Positions 7,547-15,898 of a stretch of DNA of 20,587 nucleotides are shown here, in pieces. The first letter of the stretch is position 1, and every line of letters begins with the position of its first letter. The DNA is taken from assembly GCF_937934665.1 (NCBI RefSeq), contig NZ_CALGYW010000053.1, forward strand, positions 1 through 20,587. Direction: 5' to 3'. A program made the translations under genes and the position numbers. The notes beneath the pieces were generated by a model that was given only the letters and a program-made list of their open reading frames with translations, was not told where the DNA came from and did not search any database. This DNA is from an uncultured Anaerococcus sp. (lineage in GTDB: Bacteria; Bacillota; Clostridia; Tissierellales; Peptoniphilaceae).

Positions 7547-8053
7547 TCATTCATTTTCTCTTATAAAATTATTTATAAGCTGGGCAACATCTTTTTTAAA
7601 AGAGTCATCTCCCGCATAGCCTGTTACCAAATGGCCATGCTCTTTGACCTTGCCTACAACCATAATATTTCTATAAAGTTTATTTTCTCCAGTTCCCTGA
7701 TATCTCATGTCAGTGATAATCCCAATAATCATCCTTGGAAAATTTATATCATGGTCTATCTCAAATTCTCTCATAATCCCATGGGCCATGATTTCTGCAG
7801 AAACTCCATCATCTATAGTAAGTCCATCTAGGTTTGCTATAAGAATATTGGCTTCTTTTAATTTAGCAGTATCTGCTTGAGATACTTTTATATCAGTTAT
7901 GGTTTTATCATTTGTCTTTTTATCGTTTATATCTGCATTTCTCTGTGGCACATAAAGTTCTAGGTCAGTATTTTTTTCTATATACTGAGCTAAGTCCTCT
8001 GTCCACCTAAACATAGCATCATTAAAAAAATGACTTGCTAGGTATCCTTTCAA
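7547..8053 (-). CDS. Nucleoside 2-deoxyribosyltransferase family protein (TTG start)
   Basis: A 168-residue protein of the nucleoside 2-deoxyribosyltransferase fold. The opening MKGYLASHFF is the typical first strand with a small-residue loop. The segment ANILIANLDGLTIDDGVSAEIMAHG carries D76, the DDG at 81-83 and E87, which sits where the family's catalytic glutamate is found. The enzyme swaps bases between deoxyribonucleosides and serves nucleoside salvage; a hydrolase acting on 2'-deoxynucleoside 5'-monophosphates is the alternative within this family. The start is TTG at 8053: AAAGGAG lies six bases upstream, and the next in-frame ATG (residue 14) would remove the first conserved strand. 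It begins 11 bases after the TPM gene stop, so it is the last gene of that operon, followed by a strong terminator. Confidence 0.8.
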   Translation of the reverse strand: MKGYLASHFFNDAMFRWTEDLAQYIEKNTDLELYVPQRNADINDKKTNDKTITDIKVSQADTAKLKEANILIANLDGLTIDDGVSAEIMAHGIMREFEIDHDINFPRMIIGIITDMRYQGTGENKLYRNIMVVGKVKEHGHLVTGYAGDDSFKKDVAQLINNFIRENE

Positions 8054-8064
8054 TCTTTACTCCT

Positions 8065-8901
8065 TTAAAATTTTCTACCAGCTCCACCGCCTCCGGATGA
8101 TCCTCCACCACCGGAAAATCCTCCGCCAAAGCCGCTTCCAGATCCTCCCCAAGAACCTGATGAAGATCCCCAAGATGACCAGCCTGGACCAAATCTAGGA
8201 TAAGTATAGCGTCGTCTTCTTCTAAAGCCTCCGCCACCGCCACCTCTGTAATTATTGTTGTTTATAATATTTGAGATTATTATAAATATAACTATCATAA
8301 AGAGGATGGTTCCTAGTGATATGCCGCCTTCTTCATAATTTGAGTCAGAAAGTTCATCTTGATAGCCTGTATAATCTTTTTCAAGTTCTATGTCATACTC
8401 AGCTGCAATCTCGCCTACTACTGCATTAAAACCTTCATTAAGAGCCTTGGAATAATTTCCTTCTTGTAGGTCATCTAGCATAAAAGAATCAATTATCCTA
8501 CCAATTTTACCATCGTTTAGCCTACCTTCTATACCGTAGCCTGTGATGATATTTATTTGATTTTGTCCTTTCTGATCACTCATCAGTAATAAAATCAGGA
8601 CACCATTGTCTTTTTCTTGATTGCCTATCTTCCAGCCATTAAAAATTTCCGTGCCGTAATGGTTTCCCTCGAGATTATCTGGATTAGGAAGGGTCATTAC
8701 TACTACTTGGCTTCCCGTTTTATCTTCAAGTTGCCTGTTGGTTTTATTTATATTATCCTTGGTAGACTCATCTAAGAGATTTTCTTCATCAAGGTAATAA
8801 TTATCTGTCGGACTTGGAATGCTGGCATAAGTCTTTGTTTGAAAAAGGCAGAAAAATACTAGAAGTAATAGCCAAAGTTTTTTAAATTTTGCCTTTCTCA
8901 T
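8065..8901 (-). CDS. TPM-domain (YgcG-like) membrane protein with Gly/Ser-rich tail
   Basis: A 278-residue secreted/membrane protein. Residues 1-26 form a signal peptide (KFKKLWLLLLVFFCLF, cleavage likely after TYA). Residues ~31-170 form a TPM domain with KDNGVLILL (97-105) and GYGIEGRLNDGKIG (121-134). A membrane helix follows at about 195-214, then a very Gly/Ser/Trp-rich tail interrupted by a run of five arginines (227-231) and ending in GRKF. The domain order fits YgcG-type proteins, which are commonly encoded beside LemA, as here, where lemA ends 35 bases upstream. The function of the family is not settled; phosphatase activity has been reported for a plant TPM protein. The TPM domain is expected outside the membrane and the low-complexity tail inside. 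Confidence 0.85.
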   Translation of the reverse strand: MRKAKFKKLWLLLLVFFCLFQTKTYASIPSPTDNYYLDEENLLDESTKDNINKTNRQLEDKTGSQVVVMTLPNPDNLEGNHYGTEIFNGWKIGNQEKDNGVLILLLMSDQKGQNQINIITGYGIEGRLNDGKIGRIIDSFMLDDLQEGNYSKALNEGFNAVVGEIAAEYDIELEKDYTGYQDELSDSNYEEGGISLGTILFMIVIFIIISNIINNNNYRGGGGGGFRRRRRYTYPRFGPGWSSWGSSSGSWGGSGSGFGGGFSGGGGSSGGGGAGRKF

Positions 8902-8936
8902 AGTAACTCCTTTTTTTACTTTTATCTATAATCTAG

Positions 8937-9524
8937 TTAATTACCAAAGTCTACTTTCGGTGCATCTTGAGCACTAGCATCTGCCTTAAAGTATTCTGCT
9001 GCGTCATACCCTGTAAATTTAGCTATTAAATTTGTTGGGAATTTTTTAATATCAGTATTATAGGACTGGACTGCTTCGTTATAATTTTTTCTTTCTGTTG
9101 AAATCCTGTTTTCAGTACCTGCTAGTTCATCCATTAATTGAACAAATTGGGTATCTGCTTTTAGTTCTGGGTAGGCTTCAACTACCACATTGATATCACC
9201 TATAGCTCTTGTTAGCTCTTCGTTAGCCTCAGCTAATTCTTGCGGACTTTCTGCATTTTGAATACCTGCTCTTGCATTGGTTACCTTTGTAAGAGTTTCA
9301 GACTCATGGTCAGTATAGCCCTTAACTGTGCTTACAAGGTTTGGTATTAAATCTGCCCTTCTTTGGACAACATTTTGTACCTGAGCATAGGCCTGGTTTA
9401 CATTTTCTCGACTTCCTGCAAGTCTGTTATAGGTTGGTACAATCATCACTAGGGCAATAACAACAACTGCTATTATTGCAATAATTAGACCCATTGCACC
9501 TGATCTTTTCTTGTTATTTGTCAT
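8937..9524 (-). CDS. lemA: LemA family protein
   Basis: A 195-residue protein with one N-terminal membrane helix (about 11-29, GLIIAIIAVVVIALVMIV) followed by the typical LemA helical domain: YNRLAGSRENVNQAYAQVQ, then QRRADLIPNLVSTVKGY near residues 51-67 and the NARAGIQNAESP region. Length and architecture are standard. LemA proteins are membrane-anchored helical bundles of unknown molecular role, usually encoded next to TPM-domain proteins, as here. AGGAGG precedes the ATG at 9524. It lies 25 bases after the nrdG stop with no terminator between, so read-through from nrdD-nrdG is likely. A weak internal promoter near TATAAATAATAT at the nrdG end cannot be excluded. Confidence 0.92.
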   Translation of the reverse strand: MTNNKKRSGAMGLIIAIIAVVVIALVMIVPTYNRLAGSRENVNQAYAQVQNVVQRRADLIPNLVSTVKGYTDHESETLTKVTNARAGIQNAESPQELAEANEELTRAIGDINVVVEAYPELKADTQFVQLMDELAGTENRISTERKNYNEAVQSYNTDIKKFPTNLIAKFTGYDAAEYFKADASAQDAPKVDFGN

Positions 9525-9549
9525 TTTTTCCTCCTAAGTTATCTTTATA

Positions 9550-10050
9550 TTATTTATACCCAGTTAAAAGAATAACTTTGTTATTTTCTAAAGATTTTCT
9601 TACATCTATTATTCTTTGATTTGAAGAACCCCTAAAACTAAGCCTTAGATCTTTTAGCTCTTCTATAAATTCACCATCTACAAGGACGTCAATTTCTTCT
9701 AAAATTTCCCTAGATTTCCCCATGTTGGCTAGGTTCTCAAAAACAAAACCAGAATAAACCCAAATAGGCTTATCTACTTCTTTTTTAATATTTCTAAGGG
9801 CTTTTAGAAGTCCTATGGGATTTTCAAAAGGCTCTCCGCCAAGAACTGTAAGTCCTTCTACCTGATCAAGTTTTAGGTAAGAAATGACCTCTCTTTCGGC
9901 TTTCTCATCCCATTTTTTCCCGTACTTAAAATTCATATAATCGGTATTAAAACAATTTGGGCAATTTCTATCGCAACCTGTAAGGAAAAAAGTGGTCCTG
10001 ATACCAGGACCATTTGCTACATCGTATTTTCTAATTTGTGCATAATTCAT
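9550..10050 (-). CDS. nrdG: Anaerobic ribonucleoside-triphosphate reductase activating protein NrdG
   Basis: A 166-residue radical SAM enzyme. The cluster motif CxxxCxxC is at C26, C30 and C33, and the SAM-contact motif GGEP is at 71-74. NVKVILLTGYK-like text closes the protein, as in other NrdG proteins. NrdG reduces SAM and makes the glycyl radical on NrdD. It overlaps the nrdD stop by four bases (ATGA, 10047-10050), a sign of translational coupling. Length is normal for the family. Confidence 0.96.
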   Translation of the reverse strand: MNYAQIRKYDVANGPGIRTTFFLTGCDRNCPNCFNTDYMNFKYGKKWDEKAEREVISYLKLDQVEGLTVLGGEPFENPIGLLKALRNIKKEVDKPIWVYSGFVFENLANMGKSREILEEIDVLVDGEFIEELKDLRLSFRGSSNQRIIDVRKSLENNKVILLTGYK

Positions 10051-12167
10051 ATGTGAAGTACTCTCGCCTTTATTTCTTTGGTTCTTCCTTCATTCCAGAA
10101 ATTTTCTCCAAGATAGCCACAAGTTCTCCTTACTACAGTAAGGGTCGCCCTATCGTGGTTGCCACAATTTGGACAATACCACTCGTTATCATCATCTAGG
10201 AGTATCTCACCATCATAACCACAATTTCCGCAATAATCGCTTTTTGTATTAAATTCTGCGTATTGGATGTGGTCATAGATATATTCGATCATAGTTAAAA
10301 CTGCTTCTATGTTATTGTTCATATTTGGGATTTCTGCATAGGAAATACATCCACCTGTTGATAATTTTTGGAATTCCGATTCAAAATCAAACTTATCAAA
10401 AACTGTAATATGCTCTCTAACATCAACATGGAAGGAGTTTGTATAGTATCCCTTGTCAGTAACATCTTCTATATCTCCAAATCTCTCCTTGTCGATTGAT
10501 GCAAACCTATGAGTTAAGCTTTCTGCAGGAGTGCCGTAAACTGCAAAGGCTATACCATATTTATCTGACCGCTCTTCTTTCTTAGCATTTAACATCTTCA
10601 TGATTTTCATCGCAAAATCGTGGCCCTTCTTTGTTGTGTGGCTTTCTCCTATGGTAAGTTTTGTAGCTTCATATATGCCAATATAGCCGATTGTTACTGT
10701 TGCATACCCATTTTCAAGAAGTGGTTTTATTGATTCGTGTTTTTTAAGTCTTGCTATAGCTCCATGTTGGAAGTGGATTGGAGATGAATCACTTGTTACC
10801 TTTGCTAGGTGCTCATACCTTAAAAGTCCAACTTTCTTAACTAGGTCAAGTCTTTTTTCTAAGATTTCAAAGAATAAATCTTCATCACCATGGGCAAGGA
10901 TTCCTATTTGTGGAAGATTTATTGTGCAAACTCCCATATTAAACCTACCATCAAACTTATAATCCCCGTACTTATCCTTGTATGGAGGAAGGAAAGCCCT
11001 GCATCCCATTGGTGCAAAAACATTGCCTTCATAGTTTTCACGCATCTTCTTAGCTGATATATAATCTGGATACATTCTCTTCGCCGTACATTTTGCCGCA
11101 AGCCTTGTTAAGGAAAAATACTTAGAATCTGGATTTATATTATTTTCATCAAGGACATAAATAAGCTTTGGAAAAGCAGGTGTTACATAGACACCTTGGT
11201 CATTTTTGATACCTTGGATTCTTTGTTTTAAGATTTCTTCTATGATTTCAACTGTCTGATCTAGATAAGGGTCGTTTTCATCTGTGTGCATGAAAAGAGT
11301 CACAAATGGTGATTGGCCATTTGAAGTCATTAAGGTATTTATTTGATACTGGATAGTTTGAATACCACTTTCAAGGTCTCTTTTGGTAAGTGCATCTGCC
11401 ATTTTCTTGGCTTGGTCACTATTATCCAATATCTCACTTGCAAGCATCAAATTTTTCTTATAGGATTTTTCTAAATAAGGGCTTAGGCAAGCTATATTTA
11501 TTGATTGACCACCATATTGGTTTGACGCAATTTGGGCGATAATTTGTGTCATAACATTACATGCTACTTGAAATGACTTTGGTGTTTCAATCATCTTTTC
11601 ATTTACAACTGTTCCCTTATCTAGCATGTCCTTCATATCTACCAGGCAACAATTAAAAATTGGTTGAATGAGATAGTCTAGGTCATGGATATGTATAGCA
11701 CCTGATTCGTGTGCTTCTACAAGGTCGGCTGGGATTAGCTTTCTTTTTGCTATGTCTTTTGCAACCTCACCTGCTATTAGATCTCTTTGAGTTGAAGCAA
11801 TGATTGGATTTTTGTTTGAATTTTCATCCATTACATCTATATTAGTTTGATTTAAAAGTCCGATTATTTCATCGTCAGATGTATTTTGCTCACGTTTGTA
11901 AGCCTGAACTGACTTGTATGACTCATAGGCCTTGGCAGTAGCAGGATTTTTTCTATCTATTAATTTATAGTAAACTAAGTCTTCGATTTCATAAATTGAG
12001 ATTTCTCTTTTGTTTTTAGATCTCTCTTCGATTTCACTAGCTACTTCTGCTGCTTGGCCTTTTACATAAATACCGCTTGGGGAATGCATGGCTTTTTCTA
12101 TAGCTAGGGTGATTTTATCTTTATTAAAATCGACCTTAGTCCCATCTCTTTTAATTACTTGTAACAT
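10047..12167 (-). CDS. nrdD: Anaerobic (class III) ribonucleoside-triphosphate reductase NrdD
   Basis: Counting from the preferred start the protein has 706 residues. Residues 1-95 form an ATP-cone (VIKRDGTKVDFNKDKI at the start), which senses ATP/dATP. The catalytic barrel includes FNCCLVD (C173/C174) and MGCRAFLPP. The C-terminal zinc site is C646, C649, C665 and C668, and the glycyl radical loop RRTCGYLGE places the radical at G684. The enzyme makes dNTPs from NTPs under strict anaerobiosis. I choose the ATG at 12167 because it has GGAGGT 4-9 bases upstream; the ATG at 12179, four codons earlier, has no ribosome binding site and overlaps it. Two NrdR-like boxes and an extended -10 promoter lie upstream. 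It overlaps nrdG at its end. Confidence 0.96.
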   Translation of the reverse strand: MLQVIKRDGTKVDFNKDKITLAIEKAMHSPSGIYVKGQAAEVASEIEERSKNKREISIYEIEDLVYYKLIDRKNPATAKAYESYKSVQAYKREQNTSDDEIIGLLNQTNIDVMDENSNKNPIIASTQRDLIAGEVAKDIAKRKLIPADLVEAHESGAIHIHDLDYLIQPIFNCCLVDMKDMLDKGTVVNEKMIETPKSFQVACNVMTQIIAQIASNQYGGQSINIACLSPYLEKSYKKNLMLASEILDNSDQAKKMADALTKRDLESGIQTIQYQINTLMTSNGQSPFVTLFMHTDENDPYLDQTVEIIEEILKQRIQGIKNDQGVYVTPAFPKLIYVLDENNINPDSKYFSLTRLAAKCTAKRMYPDYISAKKMRENYEGNVFAPMGCRAFLPPYKDKYGDYKFDGRFNMGVCTINLPQIGILAHGDEDLFFEILEKRLDLVKKVGLLRYEHLAKVTSDSSPIHFQHGAIARLKKHESIKPLLENGYATVTIGYIGIYEATKLTIGESHTTKKGHDFAMKIMKMLNAKKEERSDKYGIAFAVYGTPAESLTHRFASIDKERFGDIEDVTDKGYYTNSFHVDVREHITVFDKFDFESEFQKLSTGGCISYAEIPNMNNNIEAVLTMIEYIYDHIQYAEFNTKSDYCGNCGYDGEILLDDDNEWYCPNCGNHDRATLTVVRRTCGYLGENFWNEGRTKEIKARVLHI

Positions 12168-12190
12168 TTTTACCTCCATAATCTAGTAAT

Positions 12191-12219
12191 ATCATACCAT
12201 ATTTTATTTTTAAAGTAAA
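12191..12219 (-). promoter_or_regulatory. nrdD promoter with extended -10
   Basis: On the minus strand, TTTACT (12214-12219) and TATGAT (12191-12196) are 17 bases apart, and the -10 is preceded by TGG, giving an extended -10. The predicted transcription start is near 12184, about 17 bases before the chosen ATG. Confidence 0.6.
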
Positions 12220-12226
12220 ATAAAAA

Positions 12227-12272
12227 ACACTATATGTAGTAGTCTGTGAATAAATATTACTACATATAGTAT
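12227..12272. promoter_or_regulatory. Pair of NrdR-like boxes upstream of nrdD-nrdG
   Basis: Box 1 (12227-12242, ACACTATATGTAGTAG) matches the published NrdR consensus acaCwAtATaTwGtgt at 13 of 16 positions. Box 2 (12257-12272, core CTACATATAG) matches at 12 of 16. Their centres are 30 bases apart, about three helical turns, close to the usual spacing of tandem NrdR sites. NrdR represses ribonucleotide reductase genes when dATP is high. The two boxes are inverted copies and could also form a 13-bp hairpin. Confidence 0.75.
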
Positions 12273-12286
12273 AATCCCTAAATATA

Positions 12287-12342
12287 GCCAAAGTGAAAAC
12301 GGAGCAATTAACTAAACTACTCCGTCTTTATTTCTACTTGGC
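12287..12342 (-). terminator. Probable terminator after clpB
   Basis: A 6-bp GC-containing stem (12299-12304 with 12320-12325, ACGGAG/CTCCGT) is followed on the minus strand by TTTT. Outer arms GCCAA/TTGGC (12287-12291 with 12338-12342) may extend it. It sits directly after the clpB stop. The loop is large and the T-run short, so efficiency is uncertain. Confidence 0.5.
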
Positions 12343-12351
12343 TTAATTAAC

Positions 12352-14928
12352 CTATTTAGTTTTAAATTCTAATTTATTATCTATAAGATCTAAAACTGTT
12401 GTATCTTTTTCGGCTACCTTGCCCTCAATTATTAGTCTACCTAATTTAGTTTCTACGTTTCTTTGTAGGTATCTCTTAACAGGTCTAGCACCGTATTCTA
12501 CATCATAAGAATTAGCCAAGATATATTCTTTAGCTGCTGGGGTTATTTCAAGTTTGATGTCCCTATCAGATAGTCTCTTTCTAATATTATCAATTTGTAG
12601 GTCGATAATTTCATAGACCTGATCACTTGTAAGTGGAGTAAACATCACTATATCGTCAATCCTATTTAAGAATTCTGGCTTAAAAGAATGTCTTAAAACT
12701 TCATCTACCTGTTTTTGGTTTTCTTCCTTAATGGTTCCATCATCATTTAGACCATTAAGTAAAAACTCTGACCCAATGTTAGATGTCATGATAATTATTG
12801 TATTTTTAAAGTCCACTGTCCTACCCTGGCTATCTGTTAACCTACCATCATCTAAAACTTGTAATAGGATATTGAAAACATCAGGGTGGGCCTTTTCAAT
12901 TTCATCAAAAAGGATAACTGAGTAAGGCTTTCTACGTACAGCCTCTGTTAATTGGCCACCTTCTTCATAGCCTACATAACCTGGTGCTGCACCTATTAGT
13001 CTTGATACTGAATATTTTTCCATATATTCACTCATATCTATCCTAATCATGTTATGCTCGTCATCAAACATGGCTTCTGTTAAGGTCTTTGCAAGTTCTG
13101 TCTTACCAACACCAGTAGGTCCTAGGAAGATAAAAGATCCAATTGGTCTATTTTGCTCTTTAAGACCTGACCTTGCCCTAATTATAGCGTCAGACACAGC
13201 CCTTATTGCCTCGTCTTGGCCAATTACTCTCTTGTGAAGGGTTTCGCCTAGATGTAAAATTTTTGTTCTTTCTGTTTCTACAAGTTTTGACACTGGTATA
13301 TTTGTCCAGCTTGATACTACATCTGCCACATCTTCATCAGTTACCTCTTCTTTTATAGAAGATTCATTGTTACTAGAAGCACCTGCTTCTTTTAATTTAT
13401 TTTCAAGTTCAACAAGCTTTCCATACTTAAGTTCTGATAGTTTTTCAAAATCGTAAGATCTTTCTGCCTGTTCTATTTCTACCTTAACCCTATCTATATC
13501 TTCTTTAATGGTTTTGACATCATCTATGGCAGACTTTTGTTCTTTCCATTTTAGAAAATCTTCATTATAGGATTCTGATAGGTCTGCCAGTTCTTTTTCA
13601 AGGTCAGCTAGTCTCTTTTTAGAATAATCATCTTCTTCTTTTTTTAGAGCAGTTATTTCAATTTGTAGTTGTAAAAGCTTTCTTTTTTGCTCATCAAGAT
13701 AGGCAGGCATGGTATCTATCTCTGTCCTAACAGTTGCACAGGCTTCATCCATAAGGTCTATTGCCTTATCTGGTAAGAACCTATCTGTTATATACCTATC
13801 AGATAATTCGGCTGCTGCTATTACTGCAGAGTCTTGGATTCTAATACCGTGAAAGATTTCATATTTTTCCTTAATACCTCTAAGGATTGAGATAGTATCT
13901 TCAACGCTAGGCTCATCTACCATTACCTTTTGGAATCTTCTTTCTAGGGCTCCATCTTTTTCTATATGTTCCCTATACTCATTTAAGGTTGTAGCACCAA
14001 TCACCTTGATTTCTCCACGGGCAAGCATTGGTTTCATAATATTTGATGCATCCATAGCACCTTCTGATTTTCCAGCTCCTACAATAGTGTGAATCTCATC
14101 GATAAACATTATGATTTGGCCATCAGATTTTTTAACTTCTTCGATTACTGCCTTTAGTCTTTCTTCAAACTGGCCCCTATATTTAGCACCCGCAACTAGA
14201 GCTCCCATATCAAGGGAGAATATTCTCCTACCTTGAAGAGGTTCTGGTACATCGTTATTTACAATCCTTTGGGCAAGACCTTCGACAATAGCTGTTTTAC
14301 CTACCCCTGGTTGACCAATTAGTACTGGGTTATTTTTCTTACGACGAGAAAGAATCCTTAGAGCATTTCTAATCTCAGCATCTCTTCCTATTACTGGGTC
14401 GATTTTTCCTTCTCTTGCTTCTGCTGTTAAGTCTCTACCAAATTTTTCTAGAGGATTTGAAGTTTCCTCAGGATTATCTGTAGTTACTTTTTGACCATTC
14501 CTGACTATTAGGACATTATCTTTGAAGGCTTTATAAGAAATATTAAATTCCTTATTTATCGGAGTCATTTCAGTATTTTCTTTTAGTAAGGAAAGGAAAA
14601 TGTGCTCAATTGATATAAATGTATCTCCCATAGCCTCTGCCTCATCCTCAGCCTTTAAAAATATTCTTTGAAAGACTTGGGATGGGTAGGTCTTGGCATT
14701 ACCTGATTGTTTAGGAAGAGAATCTATCTTTCCTTCTATTTTTTGTTTATAAGCGTTTACGTCTACTCCCATCTTGGATAAAACCATAGATACATAGGAG
14801 GATGGGCTATCAACTAGGCTTAGGGCTAAATGAAATTCATTTACTTCAGGATTAGCATCTTTGATTGCCATTGAATTTGCATTGTTGATAGCTTCGATTG
14901 ATTTTTGTGTTAATTTACTGTTATCCAT
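12352..14928 (-). CDS. clpB: ATP-dependent disaggregase chaperone ClpB
   Basis: An 858-residue Hsp100 protein of full ClpB length. The N-terminal Clp repeat domain covers about 1-145. The first AAA+ domain has Walker A GQPGVGKT (205-212) and Walker B IMFIDEIHT. A long coiled-coil M-domain (about 405-525, Lys/Glu/Leu-rich) separates it from the second AAA+ domain, which has Walker A GPTGVGKT near residue 600 and FDEIEKAHPDV. The M-domain distinguishes ClpB from ClpA, and no ClpP-binding loop is apparent. ClpB threads aggregated proteins through its ring together with the Hsp70 system. It starts one base after the J-protein stop, with GAGGG inside that gene as ribosome binding site, so the two form one heat-shock operon under the CtsR-type operator upstream. 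Confidence 0.96.
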   Translation of the reverse strand: MDNSKLTQKSIEAINNANSMAIKDANPEVNEFHLALSLVDSPSSYVSMVLSKMGVDVNAYKQKIEGKIDSLPKQSGNAKTYPSQVFQRIFLKAEDEAEAMGDTFISIEHIFLSLLKENTEMTPINKEFNISYKAFKDNVLIVRNGQKVTTDNPEETSNPLEKFGRDLTAEAREGKIDPVIGRDAEIRNALRILSRRKKNNPVLIGQPGVGKTAIVEGLAQRIVNNDVPEPLQGRRIFSLDMGALVAGAKYRGQFEERLKAVIEEVKKSDGQIIMFIDEIHTIVGAGKSEGAMDASNIMKPMLARGEIKVIGATTLNEYREHIEKDGALERRFQKVMVDEPSVEDTISILRGIKEKYEIFHGIRIQDSAVIAAAELSDRYITDRFLPDKAIDLMDEACATVRTEIDTMPAYLDEQKRKLLQLQIEITALKKEEDDYSKKRLADLEKELADLSESYNEDFLKWKEQKSAIDDVKTIKEDIDRVKVEIEQAERSYDFEKLSELKYGKLVELENKLKEAGASSNNESSIKEEVTDEDVADVVSSWTNIPVSKLVETERTKILHLGETLHKRVIGQDEAIRAVSDAIIRARSGLKEQNRPIGSFIFLGPTGVGKTELAKTLTEAMFDDEHNMIRIDMSEYMEKYSVSRLIGAAPGYVGYEEGGQLTEAVRRKPYSVILFDEIEKAHPDVFNILLQVLDDGRLTDSQGRTVDFKNTIIIMTSNIGSEFLLNGLNDDGTIKEENQKQVDEVLRHSFKPEFLNRIDDIVMFTPLTSDQVYEIIDLQIDNIRKRLSDRDIKLEITPAAKEYILANSYDVEYGARPVKRYLQRNVETKLGRLIIEGKVAEKDTTVLDLIDNKLEFKTK

Positions 14929-14929
14929 A

Positions 14930-15853
14930 TTATCCCTCGATTTCTTTTAGCTTTTTATAAAGTTCTATTTGTTCTTCGTTTAACTCTGGGTTATCAATAA
15001 CTATATCTAAGATTAAGTCTCCAGTCTTATCTCTCCTATCTGTATAGCCTAGGTTTTTAAGTCTAATTTTCTTATCTGAAGATATCTTTCCTGGAATAGT
15101 TACTAGGATAGAGCCCTTAACTGTCGATATTTTTTTCTTTGTGCCAAAGTAGGCATCCCAAGGACTAATTTTAACTTTTTTGACAAAGTCAATTCCTTCA
15201 AGCCTTAAATCTTCACTCTCTTTAATCCTTACCAAAACGATTATATCTGCATTTATTCCGTATTTTGAACCATCTATTTTTATTTTATTTTTATTTTTTA
15301 GTCCCTTTGGAATATTTACTTCTATATCTTTTATGCCAGTATCGGATTTGATAGATATCTTTCTACTAGTACCCTTCATTGCTTCATCAATTGATATGCT
15401 TACTTCAGTGTCTAATTTTGACATAGTTTTTTTACCAAACCCACTTCCGAAGCTGCTTCCAAAACCACTGCCAAAGCCTTGGCTTTTTCTAGAAGAAGCT
15501 CCTCCAAAAAGGGTATCAAAAAAGTCTGAAAAACCCGAACCATTTGAACTTGTGTATGTGTAAGAGCCATTACCGAAGTTATTAAAATCAAAACCAAAGT
15601 CTCTCGGATCAAAGTTTTGACCTCCGGAAAAATTCGCATTTGCACCAAAAGTATCGTATTTTTTCCTTTTATCTTTGTCTGATAAAACTTCGTAGGCTTC
15701 ATTTATTTCTGTAAATTTTTTATGTGCACTTTCATCATTTGGATGAAGGTCTGGGTGGTATTTTTTAGCAAGCTTTCTGTAAGCTTTTTTAATTTCAGCC
15801 GCACTAGCTTTTTTATCCACCCCTAGCACTTCATAATAATCTCTAAATTGCAT
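14930..15853 (-). CDS. CbpA-like (class B) DnaJ/Hsp40 co-chaperone
   Basis: A 307-residue J-domain protein. The J-domain occupies residues 1-68, with the HPD motif at 33-35 (KKYHPDLHPND). A Gly/Phe/Ser-rich linker follows (about 75-145). Two C-terminal beta-sandwich substrate-binding regions fill the rest (TEVSISIDEAMKG, then SPWDAYFGTKK). The four CxxCxGxG zinc repeats of DnaJ are absent; the protein is therefore class B, like CbpA, not the canonical DnaJ. It should stimulate the ATPase of DnaK and hand over aggregated clients, which suits its pairing with clpB one base downstream. GGAGGTG precedes the ATG at 15853. Confidence 0.9.
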   Translation of the reverse strand: MQFRDYYEVLGVDKKASAAEIKKAYRKLAKKYHPDLHPNDESAHKKFTEINEAYEVLSDKDKRKKYDTFGANANFSGGQNFDPRDFGFDFNNFGNGSYTYTSSNGSGFSDFFDTLFGGASSRKSQGFGSGFGSSFGSGFGKKTMSKLDTEVSISIDEAMKGTSRKISIKSDTGIKDIEVNIPKGLKNKNKIKIDGSKYGINADIIVLVRIKESEDLRLEGIDFVKKVKISPWDAYFGTKKKISTVKGSILVTIPGKISSDKKIRLKNLGYTDRRDKTGDLILDIVIDNPELNEEQIELYKKLKEIEG

Positions 15854-15873
15854 TTACACCTCCATCATAATTC

Positions 15874-15890
15874 TTTGACCATCTCTGACC
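15874..15890 (-). promoter_or_regulatory. CtsR operator of the J-protein/clpB operon
   Basis: Read on the minus strand the site is GGTCAGA-GAT-GGTCAAA, a direct repeat of heptads separated by three bases. Against the CtsR consensus RGTCAAA-NAN-RGTCAAA it differs at one position. It lies just downstream of the -10 box and covers the predicted transcription start, where a bound repressor would block RNA polymerase. CtsR releases DNA on heat shock. Confidence 0.85.
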
Positions 15891-15898
15891 TTAATCAT

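Noticed and set aside
8022..8243. 73-codon open frame on the minus strand
   Set aside because: A frame-shifted reading of the Gly-rich tail of the TPM protein; it bridges two well-supported genes.
12179..12179. Upstream ATG for nrdD, four codons earlier
   Set aside because: It has no ribosome binding site, and its own codons contain the GGAGGT that serves the ATG at 12167.
15180..15563. 127-codon open frame on the plus strand
   Set aside because: Antisense to the J-protein gene, no ribosome binding site, and composition dictated by the Gly/Phe/Ser-rich linker on the other strand.
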